DNA of 64,000 nucleotides, taken from Candidatus Paceibacterota bacterium. GTDB lineage: Bacteria > Verrucomicrobiota > Verrucomicrobiia > Limisphaerales > UBA8199. The stretch is from NCBI GenBank assembly GCA_035452965.1, contig DAOTCE010000013.1, positions 68,826-132,825 on the forward strand, given 5' to 3'. Of this stretch, positions 1 to 8,910 are shown piece after piece. A program made the position numbers and the translations under genes. The notes under the pieces were generated by a model. It had not been told where the DNA came from. It searched no databases and saw nothing but the letters and a program-made list of their open reading frames with translations. Each line of letters starts with the position of its first letter. Position 1 is the first letter of the stretch.

Positions 1-751
1 ACACCACGAGTTCGGCTTCCATGCAGCCCAGAATGCTCGCCGTCCCGCCCACGCCGACCAGTTGCACGCCTCCTTGCGCCTGCGCCGCAGCCGGCGCAAA
101 GAGGTTCAAGCCTTCCATCAGCTTTGGCCGCATTTCCCTTTGAACGAACTCCTTCAGCCATTGGCGGCACGCAGCTAGTTCCGCCGGTTTGGGCGGATCG
201 CCGCACGGGAAGGTTTCCATGAGCCGCACCGTTCCCAGCGGGAAGCTGTGGCCGCCCATTCGCCGCCCATCCCGCCCGAAAACGCATTGAGTGCTGCCGC
301 CGCCGGCATCCAGCACCAGCAAGGGCAGCTTCGCCAGCTCCGGGTTGGTCGTTACACCCTGAAATCCCCAATCCGCCTCCTGCTCACCCGAGATGACCTC
401 GACTTTCACACCGGCAGCCTTTTCGATGGCTGTGGTCAGCTCGTGACGGTTGGTCGCATCCCGCGCCGCGCTGGTGGCGAAGACAAGCACCGAAGCCGCC
501 TGCAGTTCCCGGGCCCTGGCGGCGTACCCTGCCACCGCCCGGGCGGTCGCATCCATCGCCTCGGGGCGCAGGCGATGCGTCTGGTAAAACCCCTGGCCCA
601 GCCGCGTCTGGTGGCTCTGTTCGCACACGGGCTGCACCTCGCCTCCCGCCACGTCGGCCACCAGCAGCTTCACCGAGTTGGTGCCCACGTCAATGACCGC
701 GCGGCGGATAGGTTGGCTAAGAGCCGCAGTCGCCAGGAGCATGCTATCCAT
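1..751 (-). CDS. Ppx/GppA family phosphatase, N-terminal part (runs off the left edge)
   Basis: About 250 residues of an exopolyphosphatase/guanosine pentaphosphatase-type protein of the ASKHA (actin/Hsp70-like) fold, which hydrolyses polyphosphate or pppGpp in the cytoplasm. Seen: a first phosphate-binding loop near residue 20 (DVGTNSVKLLVADV) and the second loop LDAGGGSTQCVFG followed by GTVRLMETF, both in family order. The frame stays open to base 1, so the C-terminus lies outside the window. ATG at 751 is preceded by no good ribosome site; ATG at 742 and TTG codons further upstream are alternatives. The sequence cannot separate polyphosphatase from pppGpp phosphatase activity. Confidence 0.85.
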   Translation of the reverse strand, partial: MDSMLLATAALSQPIRRAVIDVGTNSVKLLVADVAGGEVQPVCEQSHQTRLGQGFYQTHRLRPEAMDATARAVAGYAARARELQAASVLVFATSAARDATNRHELTTAIEKAAGVKVEVISGEQEADWGFQGVTTNPELAKLPLLVLDAGGGSTQCVFGRDGRRMGGHSFPLGTVRLMETFPCGDPPKPAELAACRQWLKEFVQREMRPKLMEGLNLFAPAAAQAQGGVQLVGVGGTASILGCMEAELVV

Positions 752-1096
752 TCGGTGGACTGTAGCCAACGGCAACCGCAAAGGCAACGGCTGCGCAAGG
801 CCTCAGTCCTGGGTGGGGCCGCCTGTTCGGATTAATGTGCATGGGTAATTACTGGCTACCCACCCTCCCCGGGCATTGGGGACTCCTGACGAGGATATTG
901 AAGGCAGAGTCGGCGAGGCAGGTGAGGTAGTCTGCCGAAAGCCAGCGTGTGGGCAGCCCTAAAATGAACTAAACTATGCTTTGACCCGTTTCGCGGCTCG
1001 TGGCGCTGTCCGGCATGTTGACATTCATTCCTCGCTCGCCGAGTATTCCCTGGCCTGGCTGCCCGCTTGGGACTGCCGGCCGATCTGGCGCTGACT
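752..1096. other. Intergenic spacer with fragments of dispersed repeats
   Basis: No credible gene. It lies between divergent genes, so promoters for both must be here, but I could not pick one with confidence. Bases 795-829 match the left part of the double-hairpin repeat seen complete near 6421, 19721 and 20021. Bases 870-895 carry the GGGGACTCCTGACG motif also present near 6366 and 26858. A small hairpin (GGGTA/TACCC) sits near 843-865. Confidence 0.6.
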
Positions 1097-1111
1097 ATGC
1101 CCTGCCGAAGT

Positions 1112-3112
1112 ATGAAAATGCCGCGAATTGCCCTCACCCTGCTCGTCTCGGTTCTCCTTGCCGCCCCCCTCCGGGCTGCGGCGCCGTTGCCGGTAACGGC
1201 GTCCGAGGCGGAGGCGTGGCTTCGCCACACGATCCCGTTGCCCAGGCAGATTGAGATCAAGTCGAAGGTAATCCTGCCCGCCGCCGACATCCGTATCGTC
1301 GAGCCGGCCGACGCCAGCCCTGTGGCCAGGCAGGCGGTGAAGGAATTGCGCGAACGCCTTTCGGCAGAGGCGAAAGCGGGTCAAAAGGTGGACGCGGGCT
1401 TCAGCCTGATGCTGCAGCTCGGAGGCCCGGAGGCGGCTGAGTTGAAGGCGCTCAAGAACGCTGATCAGGCCTGCCGGATCATTCCGGACGAGGCCGGAAT
1501 GTCGCTCCGGCTGGTCGCGCTCACACCGCGGGGGCTCTATTACGCGGCCAAGACGATGCAGCAGTTGCTCAAGGCGCGCGCCGACGGCCGGATCGAGATC
1601 CCGCTGGCACGCGTCACCGACTGGCCCGACATGGAGAAGCGGGGGCTCTGGGGCTCGGATTGCCACGACCACTTGCGCTGGCTGGCGGACCGCAAGATGA
1701 ACATCGTGGAGCAGATTTCGGACATTGGGGTGAATGCGCAAGGCAAGCCCTACGCACGGCTCAAACAAGGGCGCGAGCCGATGGTCGAGGACGGGCCGCG
1801 CTACGGCATCGAGCCCGTGCCGGTGGTCCTTCACCTGGAACAGCTCTCGGCCAAGGGAATCTTCCAGGCTTATCCGCAGCTAAAGTCGCAGGGCGGCCAG
1901 GAGGGCGCCATCTGCTACTCGAAGCCGGAGTTCGCGGGGATTCTGGCGGAGTGGCTCGTACAACTCGGCGGCCTGCCGGGAGTGGGCGAAGTGGACGTGT
2001 GGCTGGCGGAGAACATGCACGACCAGGGGGGCTGCCAGTGCGCCGCATGCGCCAGGGAGGACCGCAGCGTGCTCGAGACGCGGACGGTGGTGGCGGCCTG
2101 GAAGAAGGCCCGGGAGAAGCTGCCCACACTGGCCATATTCGTGCTGACCAGCGAGGAAACCGAGAAGAGCAATCCGCGCATCCTGCAGGAGCTGCCGCCG
2201 GAAGTGAAGCTGTGGTACTACCACAGCCTGCTGACCTACAACAGCTCCGAGGCCCCGATGCTGCGGAGGTACTTGGAGGAGGCCGCACAGGGCGGGCGCT
2301 GGATCGGGGTCTGCCCAAACCTGACGGCTTTTGTCAACTTCACCCACCCGTTCACCGGGGCGGGCTTCGTGCACTACAGGATGAATGAGTTTGTGAACAA
2401 GGGGATGTCGGGGCTGATCGGATACGCCACCCCGCTGGTGCATTACTCGGTCTTCAACGTGGAGGCGGCGGCGGAGTGGAGCTGGAACGCCAGGGGCCGG
2501 ACGCCGCGCGAGTTCGCGCTCTCCTGGGCGGTGCGGCGGGGAATGAAGGATCCCGGGAAGTTTGCGGACTGGTCGCAAGCGCTCGGGCCGGTGGCGTGGG
2601 ACGTTTACGGTTCGGACTGGCCGAGCGGCGAGATGCGGAGCACGCCGCCGCCCGTCGCGGACCGGCTGCGCAAGGGTGAGTTCCGCGGGCTGGGCTCAAA
2701 CCTCTGGGGCGTGTACCGCTCGCCGTGGGGGGACATCAAGACCGTCGAGCAGCTCAACAACGATGTCGCCCAGGCGGATCGGGCGGTGGCGCTCGCCCGC
2801 GAGTTGGGGGACGAAGGAATTACACAGGAGAGTCTTGTGGTGCAGGGCTACATCCGATCGCTCAAGGCGCTCTACGAACTGCGCGAGATCATCAAGCGCA
2901 CGGGTCAAGTGCCGCCGGACCGGCGTGAGGATGCCAAACGACACTTCCGGATGTATGCCGACAGCCTGAGGCAAACCGCGGCGGCGCTGCCCAAGTGGGA
3001 GGCAACGGTCCGACGGCACGGCGACGAGGGCAATCTCACCGGCAAACCGGTCAAGGTGATCACGGGGGCGCTGGAGCAGATGCGGCAGTTGCATACCGAC
3101 CTGGGACTGTGA
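1112..3112 (+). CDS. Secreted GH20-like (hexosaminidase-type) protein
   Basis: A 666-residue secreted protein, starting at the ATG before a clear signal peptide (MKMPRIALTLL, then a hydrophobic core ending near AAPLRAA). ATG codons at 1067 and 1097 are alternatives. Residues about 30-170 resemble the alpha/beta domain that precedes the catalytic barrel in GH20 beta-hexosaminidases, ending in the typical GLYYAAKTMQQLL. The barrel-like part begins at RGLWGSD and contains a CQCAAC cysteine cluster, as in DUF4838-type proteins. The standard GH20 D-E catalytic pair was not identified, so substrate and activity are inferred. It is convergent with the GH36 gene, suggesting a glycan-degradation locus. 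Confidence 0.7.
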   Translation: MKMPRIALTLLVSVLLAAPLRAAAPLPVTASEAEAWLRHTIPLPRQIEIKSKVILPAADIRIVEPADASPVARQAVKELRERLSAEAKAGQKVDAGFSLMLQLGGPEAAELKALKNADQACRIIPDEAGMSLRLVALTPRGLYYAAKTMQQLLKARADGRIEIPLARVTDWPDMEKRGLWGSDCHDHLRWLADRKMNIVEQISDIGVNAQGKPYARLKQGREPMVEDGPRYGIEPVPVVLHLEQLSAKGIFQAYPQLKSQGGQEGAICYSKPEFAGILAEWLVQLGGLPGVGEVDVWLAENMHDQGGCQCAACAREDRSVLETRTVVAAWKKAREKLPTLAIFVLTSEETEKSNPRILQELPPEVKLWYYHSLLTYNSSEAPMLRRYLEEAAQGGRWIGVCPNLTAFVNFTHPFTGAGFVHYRMNEFVNKGMSGLIGYATPLVHYSVFNVEAAAEWSWNARGRTPREFALSWAVRRGMKDPGKFADWSQALGPVAWDVYGSDWPSGEMRSTPPPVADRLRKGEFRGLGSNLWGVYRSPWGDIKTVEQLNNDVAQADRAVALARELGDEGITQESLVVQGYIRSLKALYELREIIKRTGQVPPDRREDAKRHFRMYADSLRQTAAALPKWEATVRRHGDEGNLTGKPVKVITGALEQMRQLHTDLGL

Positions 3113-3176
3113 GCGGACAGCCGGCTGCCGGCAACGGAACGTCGCAACGCCTCCAAGGACCTGCGTCGCGCGGCCC

Positions 3177-5693
3177 TCAGTTGGCGGTGGTCGTTGCCCG
3201 GTAGGTGATTATGCGCGCCGAGGGCTGGCCGGGGGCGGCGATCAGGAGACCGTGCTCAAGCAGTTCGCGGCCGCCCAGTTCCCGGGCGGCGGCGGGATCG
3301 TCGAGGTCGGCCACCACGTAGCTGGCCAGGGGATCGAGGTTGCGGAGCTGGAGGCGGGCGGACTCGTAGTTGCTGCCGGCGCGGCGGAACACCTGGACCA
3401 TGCCCCAGCGCTGTTCCGGCAGGTCGAATTGCCAGGCCAGCCAGAGCTCCTCGCTTAACTGGTAGGAGGTCAATGGGTAGAAGTCGCCCAACATGCAGTC
3501 GGCGACCTGCCGCCACTGCTCCGACAGCCGCCGGATCAGGGGCCAATCTATGCCGGGCTTGCGGACGTCAGCGCAGAGGGCGAAGGCCGGCGACAGGTAG
3601 CTGCGCACCGAATACACAAAGTCGCGGTCGGTGTAGTAGGCGCCATGTCCGTAGTAAGGAATCCAGGAGGAGAGACCGTAGGTATGACCCTGGTTGCCGG
3701 GGGCGAAGTCGGGGTTGCCGTCGAAGGCCTGGTAGTCGCTGCGCAACAGCGGCACGGCGCGGCGAAGCGTCTCCAAGTCGTTGCGCCGGCCGCCCGAGGC
3801 GCAACTGTCAATCAGCAGGCCCGGGTGCCGCCGCCGCAGCTCGTCCCAGTAGGCAAGGTAACCCTCGATGTGACGCATCTCGGCCAGGCCCTGGCGGTCG
3901 GGCGCATCCGCCGCGCGCCAGTAAGGCAGGGGATCAATGTTGAAATCCTGCCGGTAGAAATCAATGCCCTCGCGGGTGAGCATGGCGTCCACATGGTCGG
4001 TCAGCCAGCGGCGGGCGTCGGAGTTGCCCAGGTTCAGCAGCTTCTGTTCGCCGTCGCGGCCCAGCAACCAGGCGGGGTTGTTGGTGTAGAGGAATGTCCC
4101 GGGCGTCACCCGTTCCGGCTCGAACCAGACGATGAGCCCCGCGCCTTTCGAACGCGCCAGCTCGCTCACCGGCCGGAAGCCGCGCGGGTAGCGGATCGGA
4201 TCGGGCATCCAGTTGCCGACCTGGGGCCAGTCGGCGCACGTGTACCAGCCTGCATCAATCCACCAGTAGTCGAGCTTCACACCGGCTTGCGCGAAGCCTG
4301 TGATGAATTGGCGTTCGCCCTCCTCACTGGTCCTGATGCCGGGGAAGAACCCGCCGCTGCACGAGCTGAGGATGGGCGGCGGCGGCTTGCCGTCGCGCGT
4401 GCGCGGCAAGTTATGAGCGAGCATCCAGCGCCGCCACACGTTCTGCGCCCGCACGCGGTCGCCTTGCCAGAACTGGAGCGCGATCAACGGCGAGCGCGCC
4501 TCTTCCCCCGGATGCAGCTTGAACCGCGTCAGCTCCTGCCCGCCGCGCATTTGCAGCCCGTCGTCGGCGTCGCGGGTGAATCGGGCGTTCCACTGGCCGG
4601 GCCAGCCAATCACGACGATGAGCCCCTCGCCGGGCCATTCGAGGTTGAAGCAGGGAAAGCCAACGCTGGTGGGGCGCCCGCCGGCGGGGGCGAACCGATG
4701 TTCGGACTTCGGCTCCAGGGTCAACCGGCGCGGCGCATAGCTGTTGGGGCTGCAATCATCCCCCGCGTGATGGTTGAGGACGTACTCACCCGAACCGGTC
4801 CGCCTCAGCGTGAGGTCCACCGCCTGGATGTCCGACAGGATCGGCGTGTCGGCGGGGCCGGTGTTCCTGAAATGCACCACCCACTCGACGGTGGGGAAGT
4901 CCCCATACTCGATCCCCACAAGGCGGACCTGCAGGCCGGTCGCGGGATCGGTCCACACTGCGGTTCGCTCCGTGCGCTGTGCGTCCAGCTTCCGTGCGCT
5001 CCGCTGGCAGGGCCAGGCCTTGAGCAGCTCGGCCGAGTTCCTGCCGTCATAGACAAAGGAGAACGGCGCATCGGTCGAATAAGCCGCCCGTTCACCCTCG
5101 CGCAGCGGGAGGTCGGCCAGCCAAAGCGTGCTGCCGTCCAGCAGCGTGACTTTCGCCTCGGCCCAATCCGCCTGATCGCAGGCGATGCCGTCCGGCGTCT
5201 CTTCGATCTGCAAGACGAACTCCGTTGCCCCGGCCAGTTTCACCGCGACGCGTTTGCCCGCCATGCCCTCCCGCATCATTCCCGAGCGGAACCGTTCTTC
5301 CCCGCGCACCTTCACCGAGAAATCCACGCTGCCGCGCCCGCCGCTGGTCTGGTCGTTGGTGTCCACCCCGGCAACGGCCTCGAAGAGTCCCCCCGCGCCG
5401 GGCAACAGGACGAGGATCTTGCTGGGCGCATGGCAAAAGAGGCCGCGCGTGAATTCCTTTTCCCCGAGGTGCAGCGGCCGGGCGCCGCGGGCGTTCTTCT
5501 GCACCGGGCCGTGGTTGGCCAGGACCACCAGGCCGGGCTCCGGCTTCTCCGGGGCCTGCGCTCCCGCGAGCTTTGCCGCCGCCCAGCGCCGCGCCTCGGC
5601 CAGCTCCGCCGGGCCGACCGCTGCTCCCGCCGTTTGCGCGCCGATTGCCAGCAGCGGACACAGCAACGCGGCGGCGGCCAGGCTCTTGCGCAT
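3177..5693 (-). CDS. Secreted alpha-galactosidase-like GH36 enzyme with NPCBM domain
   Basis: An 838-residue secreted glycosidase. After a signal peptide (MRKSLAAAALLCPLLAIGAQ) residues about 60-200 look like an NPCBM carbohydrate-binding domain (HLGEKEFTRGLFCHAPSKI, then GVDTNDQTSGGRGSV). A GH36/melibiase catalytic region follows, with DYWWIDAGWY near residue 480, the nucleophile segment FYRQDFN near 580 and the acid/base segment DSCASGG near 630. It would release alpha-galactosyl residues from oligosaccharides outside the cytoplasm. ATG 5693 is preferred over ATG 5699 because GGAAAGG (5700-5706) lies 6 bases before it and directly abuts 5699. Confidence 0.9.
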   Translation of the reverse strand: MRKSLAAAALLCPLLAIGAQTAGAAVGPAELAEARRWAAAKLAGAQAPEKPEPGLVVLANHGPVQKNARGARPLHLGEKEFTRGLFCHAPSKILVLLPGAGGLFEAVAGVDTNDQTSGGRGSVDFSVKVRGEERFRSGMMREGMAGKRVAVKLAGATEFVLQIEETPDGIACDQADWAEAKVTLLDGSTLWLADLPLREGERAAYSTDAPFSFVYDGRNSAELLKAWPCQRSARKLDAQRTERTAVWTDPATGLQVRLVGIEYGDFPTVEWVVHFRNTGPADTPILSDIQAVDLTLRRTGSGEYVLNHHAGDDCSPNSYAPRRLTLEPKSEHRFAPAGGRPTSVGFPCFNLEWPGEGLIVVIGWPGQWNARFTRDADDGLQMRGGQELTRFKLHPGEEARSPLIALQFWQGDRVRAQNVWRRWMLAHNLPRTRDGKPPPPILSSCSGGFFPGIRTSEEGERQFITGFAQAGVKLDYWWIDAGWYTCADWPQVGNWMPDPIRYPRGFRPVSELARSKGAGLIVWFEPERVTPGTFLYTNNPAWLLGRDGEQKLLNLGNSDARRWLTDHVDAMLTREGIDFYRQDFNIDPLPYWRAADAPDRQGLAEMRHIEGYLAYWDELRRRHPGLLIDSCASGGRRNDLETLRRAVPLLRSDYQAFDGNPDFAPGNQGHTYGLSSWIPYYGHGAYYTDRDFVYSVRSYLSPAFALCADVRKPGIDWPLIRRLSEQWRQVADCMLGDFYPLTSYQLSEELWLAWQFDLPEQRWGMVQVFRRAGSNYESARLQLRNLDPLASYVVADLDDPAAARELGGRELLEHGLLIAAPGQPSARIITYRATTTAN

Positions 5694-5717
5694 GCTCATC
5701 CTTTCCGAGTTGCGCCC

Positions 5718-6041
5718 TCAGGGTTTTGCGGCCGGCTGCCTGGCGCCGCCGCAGCCGACGCGTACGCTGCCGCACATGCCGCCGAAGCGCGCGCGCTGAA
5801 CTGATCCTGATAGGCAATCGTTTTTTGCGCGTCCGCATGTACCCAGCGCTGCGCGGGTGACGTCCTTGTATGCCTCGGCGTAGCCCTGCTCGTTGTCAAC
5901 ATCCCAGCCGAGGGATTTGAAGAGCGGGTCGAGGAATTCGCGGCGGAGCTGGGTTTCGTTGTAGTGGGGCGATTTGTAAGCGTCGCGGTTGCGGTCGAAC
6001 CGCTGGACGAGGTCCAGGACTGCTGGTGGTGGTTGCGCCAT
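5718..6041 (-). pseudogene. Truncated N-terminus of an Eco57I-like restriction-modification enzyme
   Basis: From MAQPPPAVLDLVQRFDRNRD to LGWDVDNEQGYAEAYKDV (about 60 residues) this matches the conserved N-terminal endonuclease segment of large Type IIG/Eco57I-like restriction-modification proteins, normally around 1000 residues. After YKDV (about base 5862) the resemblance ends and the frame runs on through unrelated sequence to a stop at 5718. The break coincides with a GC-rich repeat at 5826-5860 that has a second copy near 48610. The methyltransferase domain is absent, so this is a gene remnant, not an active system. Confidence 0.75.
5826..5860. repeat. Dispersed repeat E, copy 1
   Basis: About 35 bases sharing the core CAGCGCTGCGCGGGTGA and a similar left part (TGCGCG...GTA) with 48610-48644. 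This copy sits exactly where the restriction-modification remnant loses homology. Confidence 0.6.
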
Positions 6042-6420
6042 CTGGGCGGGAAGTGTCTTTGGTGAAGGGGGAAAATTCAAGGTTTTTGGGGTGACCACGG
6101 ATGGATAAAAACGACGTTGTCCCACCTTGGCCTTCATAATCCGGTTCTTGACGAGGCGGGGAAACTGCATTTTGCCGGCGCTAACCGTGCCTGCGTTTTC
6201 GTTGATTGCGATTCCAGATCGTTCGCCAGCCGCAACTGGTGAGACGATCCGTTCACTTCTCACTATTGACACTATGGCTGCGCCTCGGCATCAGAAGGGC
6301 ATGGCGGCACGGAGCGGTTTACCGCAACGCTGATCGCTGGCGAGCCAGACATTCTTTAGGTGGTATTGAGGACTCCTGACGGGGAGGAAGGGGAAAACAC
6401 GGAATTGAGCAAGGCCTCTG

Positions 6421-6491
6421 TCTTGGGCGGGGCCGCCTCGCCGAGGCGGCCAAACGGTGGCGCTTTCGGCGAGAGTGCCCTGCCGGACTGA
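6421..6491. repeat. Double-hairpin palindromic repeat (family A), copy 1
   Basis: Two adjacent hairpins: GCCGCCTC/GAGGCGGC with a GCC loop, then GGCGCTTTC with a slightly degenerate GAGAGTGCC arm, ending in a CTGAGGG tail. Near-complete copies are at about 19721-19795 and 20021-20106, with partial copies near 795-829 and 31768-31804. All copies are intergenic or at gene edges. Confidence 0.85.
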
Positions 6492-6604
6492 GGGGTTGCG
6501 GATTTGAGTTGTTTTTGCGCAAGTATCTGCAGTTGCGCCACTTGTGACGGATTTGGCCTTTGGCAGCAGCGGGCGGCCGATCTTTCTCCGTAAGTGCAAC
6601 AATG

Positions 6605-6696
6605 ACAGTGGGTTACGTTACTTGTCGCCGCTGATGTCAAGGCTGTATCCACGGTGTGGATACGGTGTGGATACGGTGTGGATACGGTGAGACTCC
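6605..6696. repeat. 11-base tandem repeat module (family B), copy 1
   Basis: Begins CAGTGGGTTACG, then TGTCAAGGCTGTATCCAC, then three tandem GGTGTGGATAC units and GGTGAGACTCCC. GTATCCAC-GGT-GTGGATAC is itself an inverted repeat. A second, diverged copy with the same flanks is at 36388-36480. Confidence 0.85.
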
Positions 6697-6882
6697 CTTG
6701 CGGGCGGCGATCATCCCAGGGGCATCGGCAAAGAAAATCGCTTGGCATTGAGCCGGGCAGGCGGCTGGTCCCTTGACCGCAGGCCGGGGCGGGTTAAGGT
6801 GCACGTAGATTTTCGACCGCGCCTGAAGGCGGCGAAGCTCGGCTTCGTCGCTGTCGGACCAGGAACCGTGACCTTAACGCAG

Positions 6883-7713
6883 ATGAGAGAGAGTTTGGGA
6901 GCGAGGCCGGCGGTGTGGCTGTGCGCCGCGCTGGTGGCGGCGGCTGTATCGGCTGCCGCTCCCATGGCTCCGGGCGCGGAGACGAACCGGCCGGGGCGTT
7001 CGGCTGGCAAGGTGAAGTCCGCTCCCGTTCCCGCCAGCAAGAGCGCCTCCCTGCCGGTCCTCCCGCGGCCTGCCGCGGCTCGGCGCGCGGACCTGCCCAG
7101 CGCCTTTGCCGCAGCCGTCCCGGCCTCGGTCGCCGAGCTGAGGTCCATCGAACGGCACATCAAGTCGCTGGCGGCGCGGTTGTCGCCGTCGGTGGTGGCA
7201 GTGGGGGTCGGGAGTGGCAACGGCAGCGGGGTGGTTATCTCGGCGGACGGCCTGGTGCTGAGCGCCGGGCATGTGTGCGGACGGCCCGGCCGCAGCGTGC
7301 GCTTTACGTTCCCGGACGGCAAGACGGCGCGGGGCAAGACGCTGGGCGTGGATGACGAGCGAGACACGGGCCTGATGAAGATCACCGACCGCGGTCCCTG
7401 GCCTCACGCGGAGCCGGGCGACTTGCAGCAAGCGCGCGCGGGCGACTGGGTGCTGGCATTGGGCCATCCCGGGGGATTCGACCCGAAGCGCTCGCTGGTC
7501 GTGCGGTCGGGGCGGGTCATTCGTTTGACGGGGGATGGGCTGCAAACGGATTGCACCATCAGCCCCGGCGACTCGGGCGGGCCACTGTTCGACATGCACG
7601 GCCGCGTGATTGGCATCCATAACGCCATCAGCACTTCGGTGGCGGAGAATTATCATGTGGCCATCACCGAGTTTTACGACACCTGGGAAGTCCTGGCCAA
7701 GGGGGCCGACTGA
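6883..7713 (+). CDS. Secreted trypsin-like (S1C/HtrA-type) serine protease without PDZ
   Basis: A 276-residue protein. Start chosen at the ATG before a signal peptide (MRESLGARPAVWLCAALVAA). A linker rich in Ala, Pro and Ser follows, then a single chymotrypsin-fold domain. The catalytic triad is visible: His130 in LSAGHV, Asp161 in DERDTGLMKI and Ser231 in SPGDSGGPLF. It lacks the PDZ domains usual in DegP/DegQ. The next gene starts 32 bases later and encodes a related protein that has PDZ but no triad, so the two are probably co-transcribed and may work as a pair. Expected location is periplasm or cell surface. Confidence 0.88.
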   Translation: MRESLGARPAVWLCAALVAAAVSAAAPMAPGAETNRPGRSAGKVKSAPVPASKSASLPVLPRPAAARRADLPSAFAAAVPASVAELRSIERHIKSLAARLSPSVVAVGVGSGNGSGVVISADGLVLSAGHVCGRPGRSVRFTFPDGKTARGKTLGVDDERDTGLMKITDRGPWPHAEPGDLQQARAGDWVLALGHPGGFDPKRSLVVRSGRVIRLTGDGLQTDCTISPGDSGGPLFDMHGRVIGIHNAISTSVAENYHVAITEFYDTWEVLAKGAD

Positions 7714-7744
7714 AGCCGAGGCGCAAGGCTCGCCCCGACTGCTT

Positions 7745-8788
7745 ATGAATCTGCGGCCTGGTTCCCACCACGCGCTGGCGGCCATTGCGCTGGCGTGGCT
7801 GACGCAGCTTGGGCTGGCGCAGGAATTATCCACGTCCCGGCAGCTGCCGCGCGATCGCTACCGGAACGGAGAGGGGACGTTGCGCGCCTTCGCGCCGATC
7901 TCGGCCGCCACCCGCCATTCCATCGTCAAGTTCAACGTGGACGGGGCGACGGTGGCGCTGGGCGCCGTGGTGGATGCCAATGGGCTGGCGCTGACCAAGG
8001 CCAGCGAGCTCAAGCAGGGGAAGCTGACGTGCTGGCTTGCAACCGAGAAGGAGGTGGGGGCGGAGGTGATCGGCATTGATGAGGACGAAGACGTGGCGCT
8101 CGTGCGGGTGCGGGCCCGGGGCTTGAAGCCGATCTCGTGGACTGAGGGTGCGGTGGCCGTGGGACAATGGGCCATCACCCCCGGCATCTCCGAGACCCCT
8201 CACGCCGCCGGCATCGTCAGCGCGCTGCCGCGCCGGATACGGCCCCCGCGGGCGCTCATCGGCGTTCAGTTTGACTATGGCATCGTCGAGCCCAGGATTG
8301 ATTTGATCCTGCCCGGACTCGGCGCCGAGAAGGCGGGCCTGCAACCGGCGGACTTGATTCTCGCCATCAACGGCATGGCCGTCACGAATCGCGAGCAGGT
8401 GGTGGAGACGCTGCGCGAGTTTCGCGAAGGCCAGACCGTGCGGCTGCGCGTGCAACGCGCGGAGCAGCAATTTGACTCGCAAGTGCGCATGATGGTGCCG
8501 CGGTCCGGCCAGCCCGGGGCAGAGCTCTATTATCAGCAACGGAACAGCCGGCTGGGCGGAGCTGTCAGCGAGCGGGCGGGAGGGTTTGAACTGGCGATCG
8601 AACACGACTCGGTGCTGCGTCCGTGGCTTTGCGGCGGACCGCTGGTGGATCTGGACGGCAAGGCCATCGGGCTGAACATTGCCCGCGCGGGACGGATCAC
8701 CACCTACGCCTTACCAACCGCTCTCGTGAAGCGGGTGTACGAGCAACTCAAGCTCACGGCCAACGGAGCCGCCACGACCGGCAAGTGA
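7745..8788 (+). CDS. Degenerate HtrA-like protein with internal PDZ domain
   Basis: A 347-residue secreted protein. Residues 55-160 resemble the first part of an HtrA protease, but the catalytic His position reads LALTKASEL, without His. Asp117 (DEDVALVRV) is kept. A PDZ domain follows at about 168-250 (LPGLGAEKAGLQPADLILAI). Only after it comes a segment like the second protease barrel, with CGGPLVDLDGKAIGLNIAR, where Cys296 replaces the usual Ser. PDZ therefore appears inserted in the protease fold and the triad is incomplete. A peptide-binding, regulatory or adaptor role is inferred. ATG 7745 is chosen for its signal peptide. Confidence 0.8.
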   Translation: MNLRPGSHHALAAIALAWLTQLGLAQELSTSRQLPRDRYRNGEGTLRAFAPISAATRHSIVKFNVDGATVALGAVVDANGLALTKASELKQGKLTCWLATEKEVGAEVIGIDEDEDVALVRVRARGLKPISWTEGAVAVGQWAITPGISETPHAAGIVSALPRRIRPPRALIGVQFDYGIVEPRIDLILPGLGAEKAGLQPADLILAINGMAVTNREQVVETLREFREGQTVRLRVQRAEQQFDSQVRMMVPRSGQPGAELYYQQRNSRLGGAVSERAGGFELAIEHDSVLRPWLCGGPLVDLDGKAIGLNIARAGRITTYALPTALVKRVYEQLKLTANGAATTGK

Positions 8789-8910
8789 TACCCCTTCGCA
8801 GGAGACTCCGGCAGGAATCAATCGCAACCTCCCTCCCGCCTTCGGCAGGTTCAACCTCTCAAATGGGGTTGGTGCCAGGAGTATTCAGGCGCGTCTGGCC
8901 GCTGCCGCGC

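Larger units (their letters stand above)
6042..6882. other. Repeat-rich spacer upstream of the protease gene
   Basis: No convincing gene. Contents in order: a GAGGACTCCTGACGGGG motif at 6368-6384, a complete double-hairpin repeat at about 6421-6491, and the 11-base tandem repeat unit at 6605-6696. A promoter for the downstream protease must lie after that but was not identified. Confidence 0.6.

Noticed and set aside
3645..5804. A 719-codon plus-strand frame
   Set aside because: Antisense to the GH36 gene, low-complexity composition and no recognisable motif. The minus-strand enzyme is unmistakable.
6645..6690. GTGTGGATAC ladder as a CRISPR array
   Set aside because: Units are contiguous 11-base repeats without spacers and no cas genes are present.
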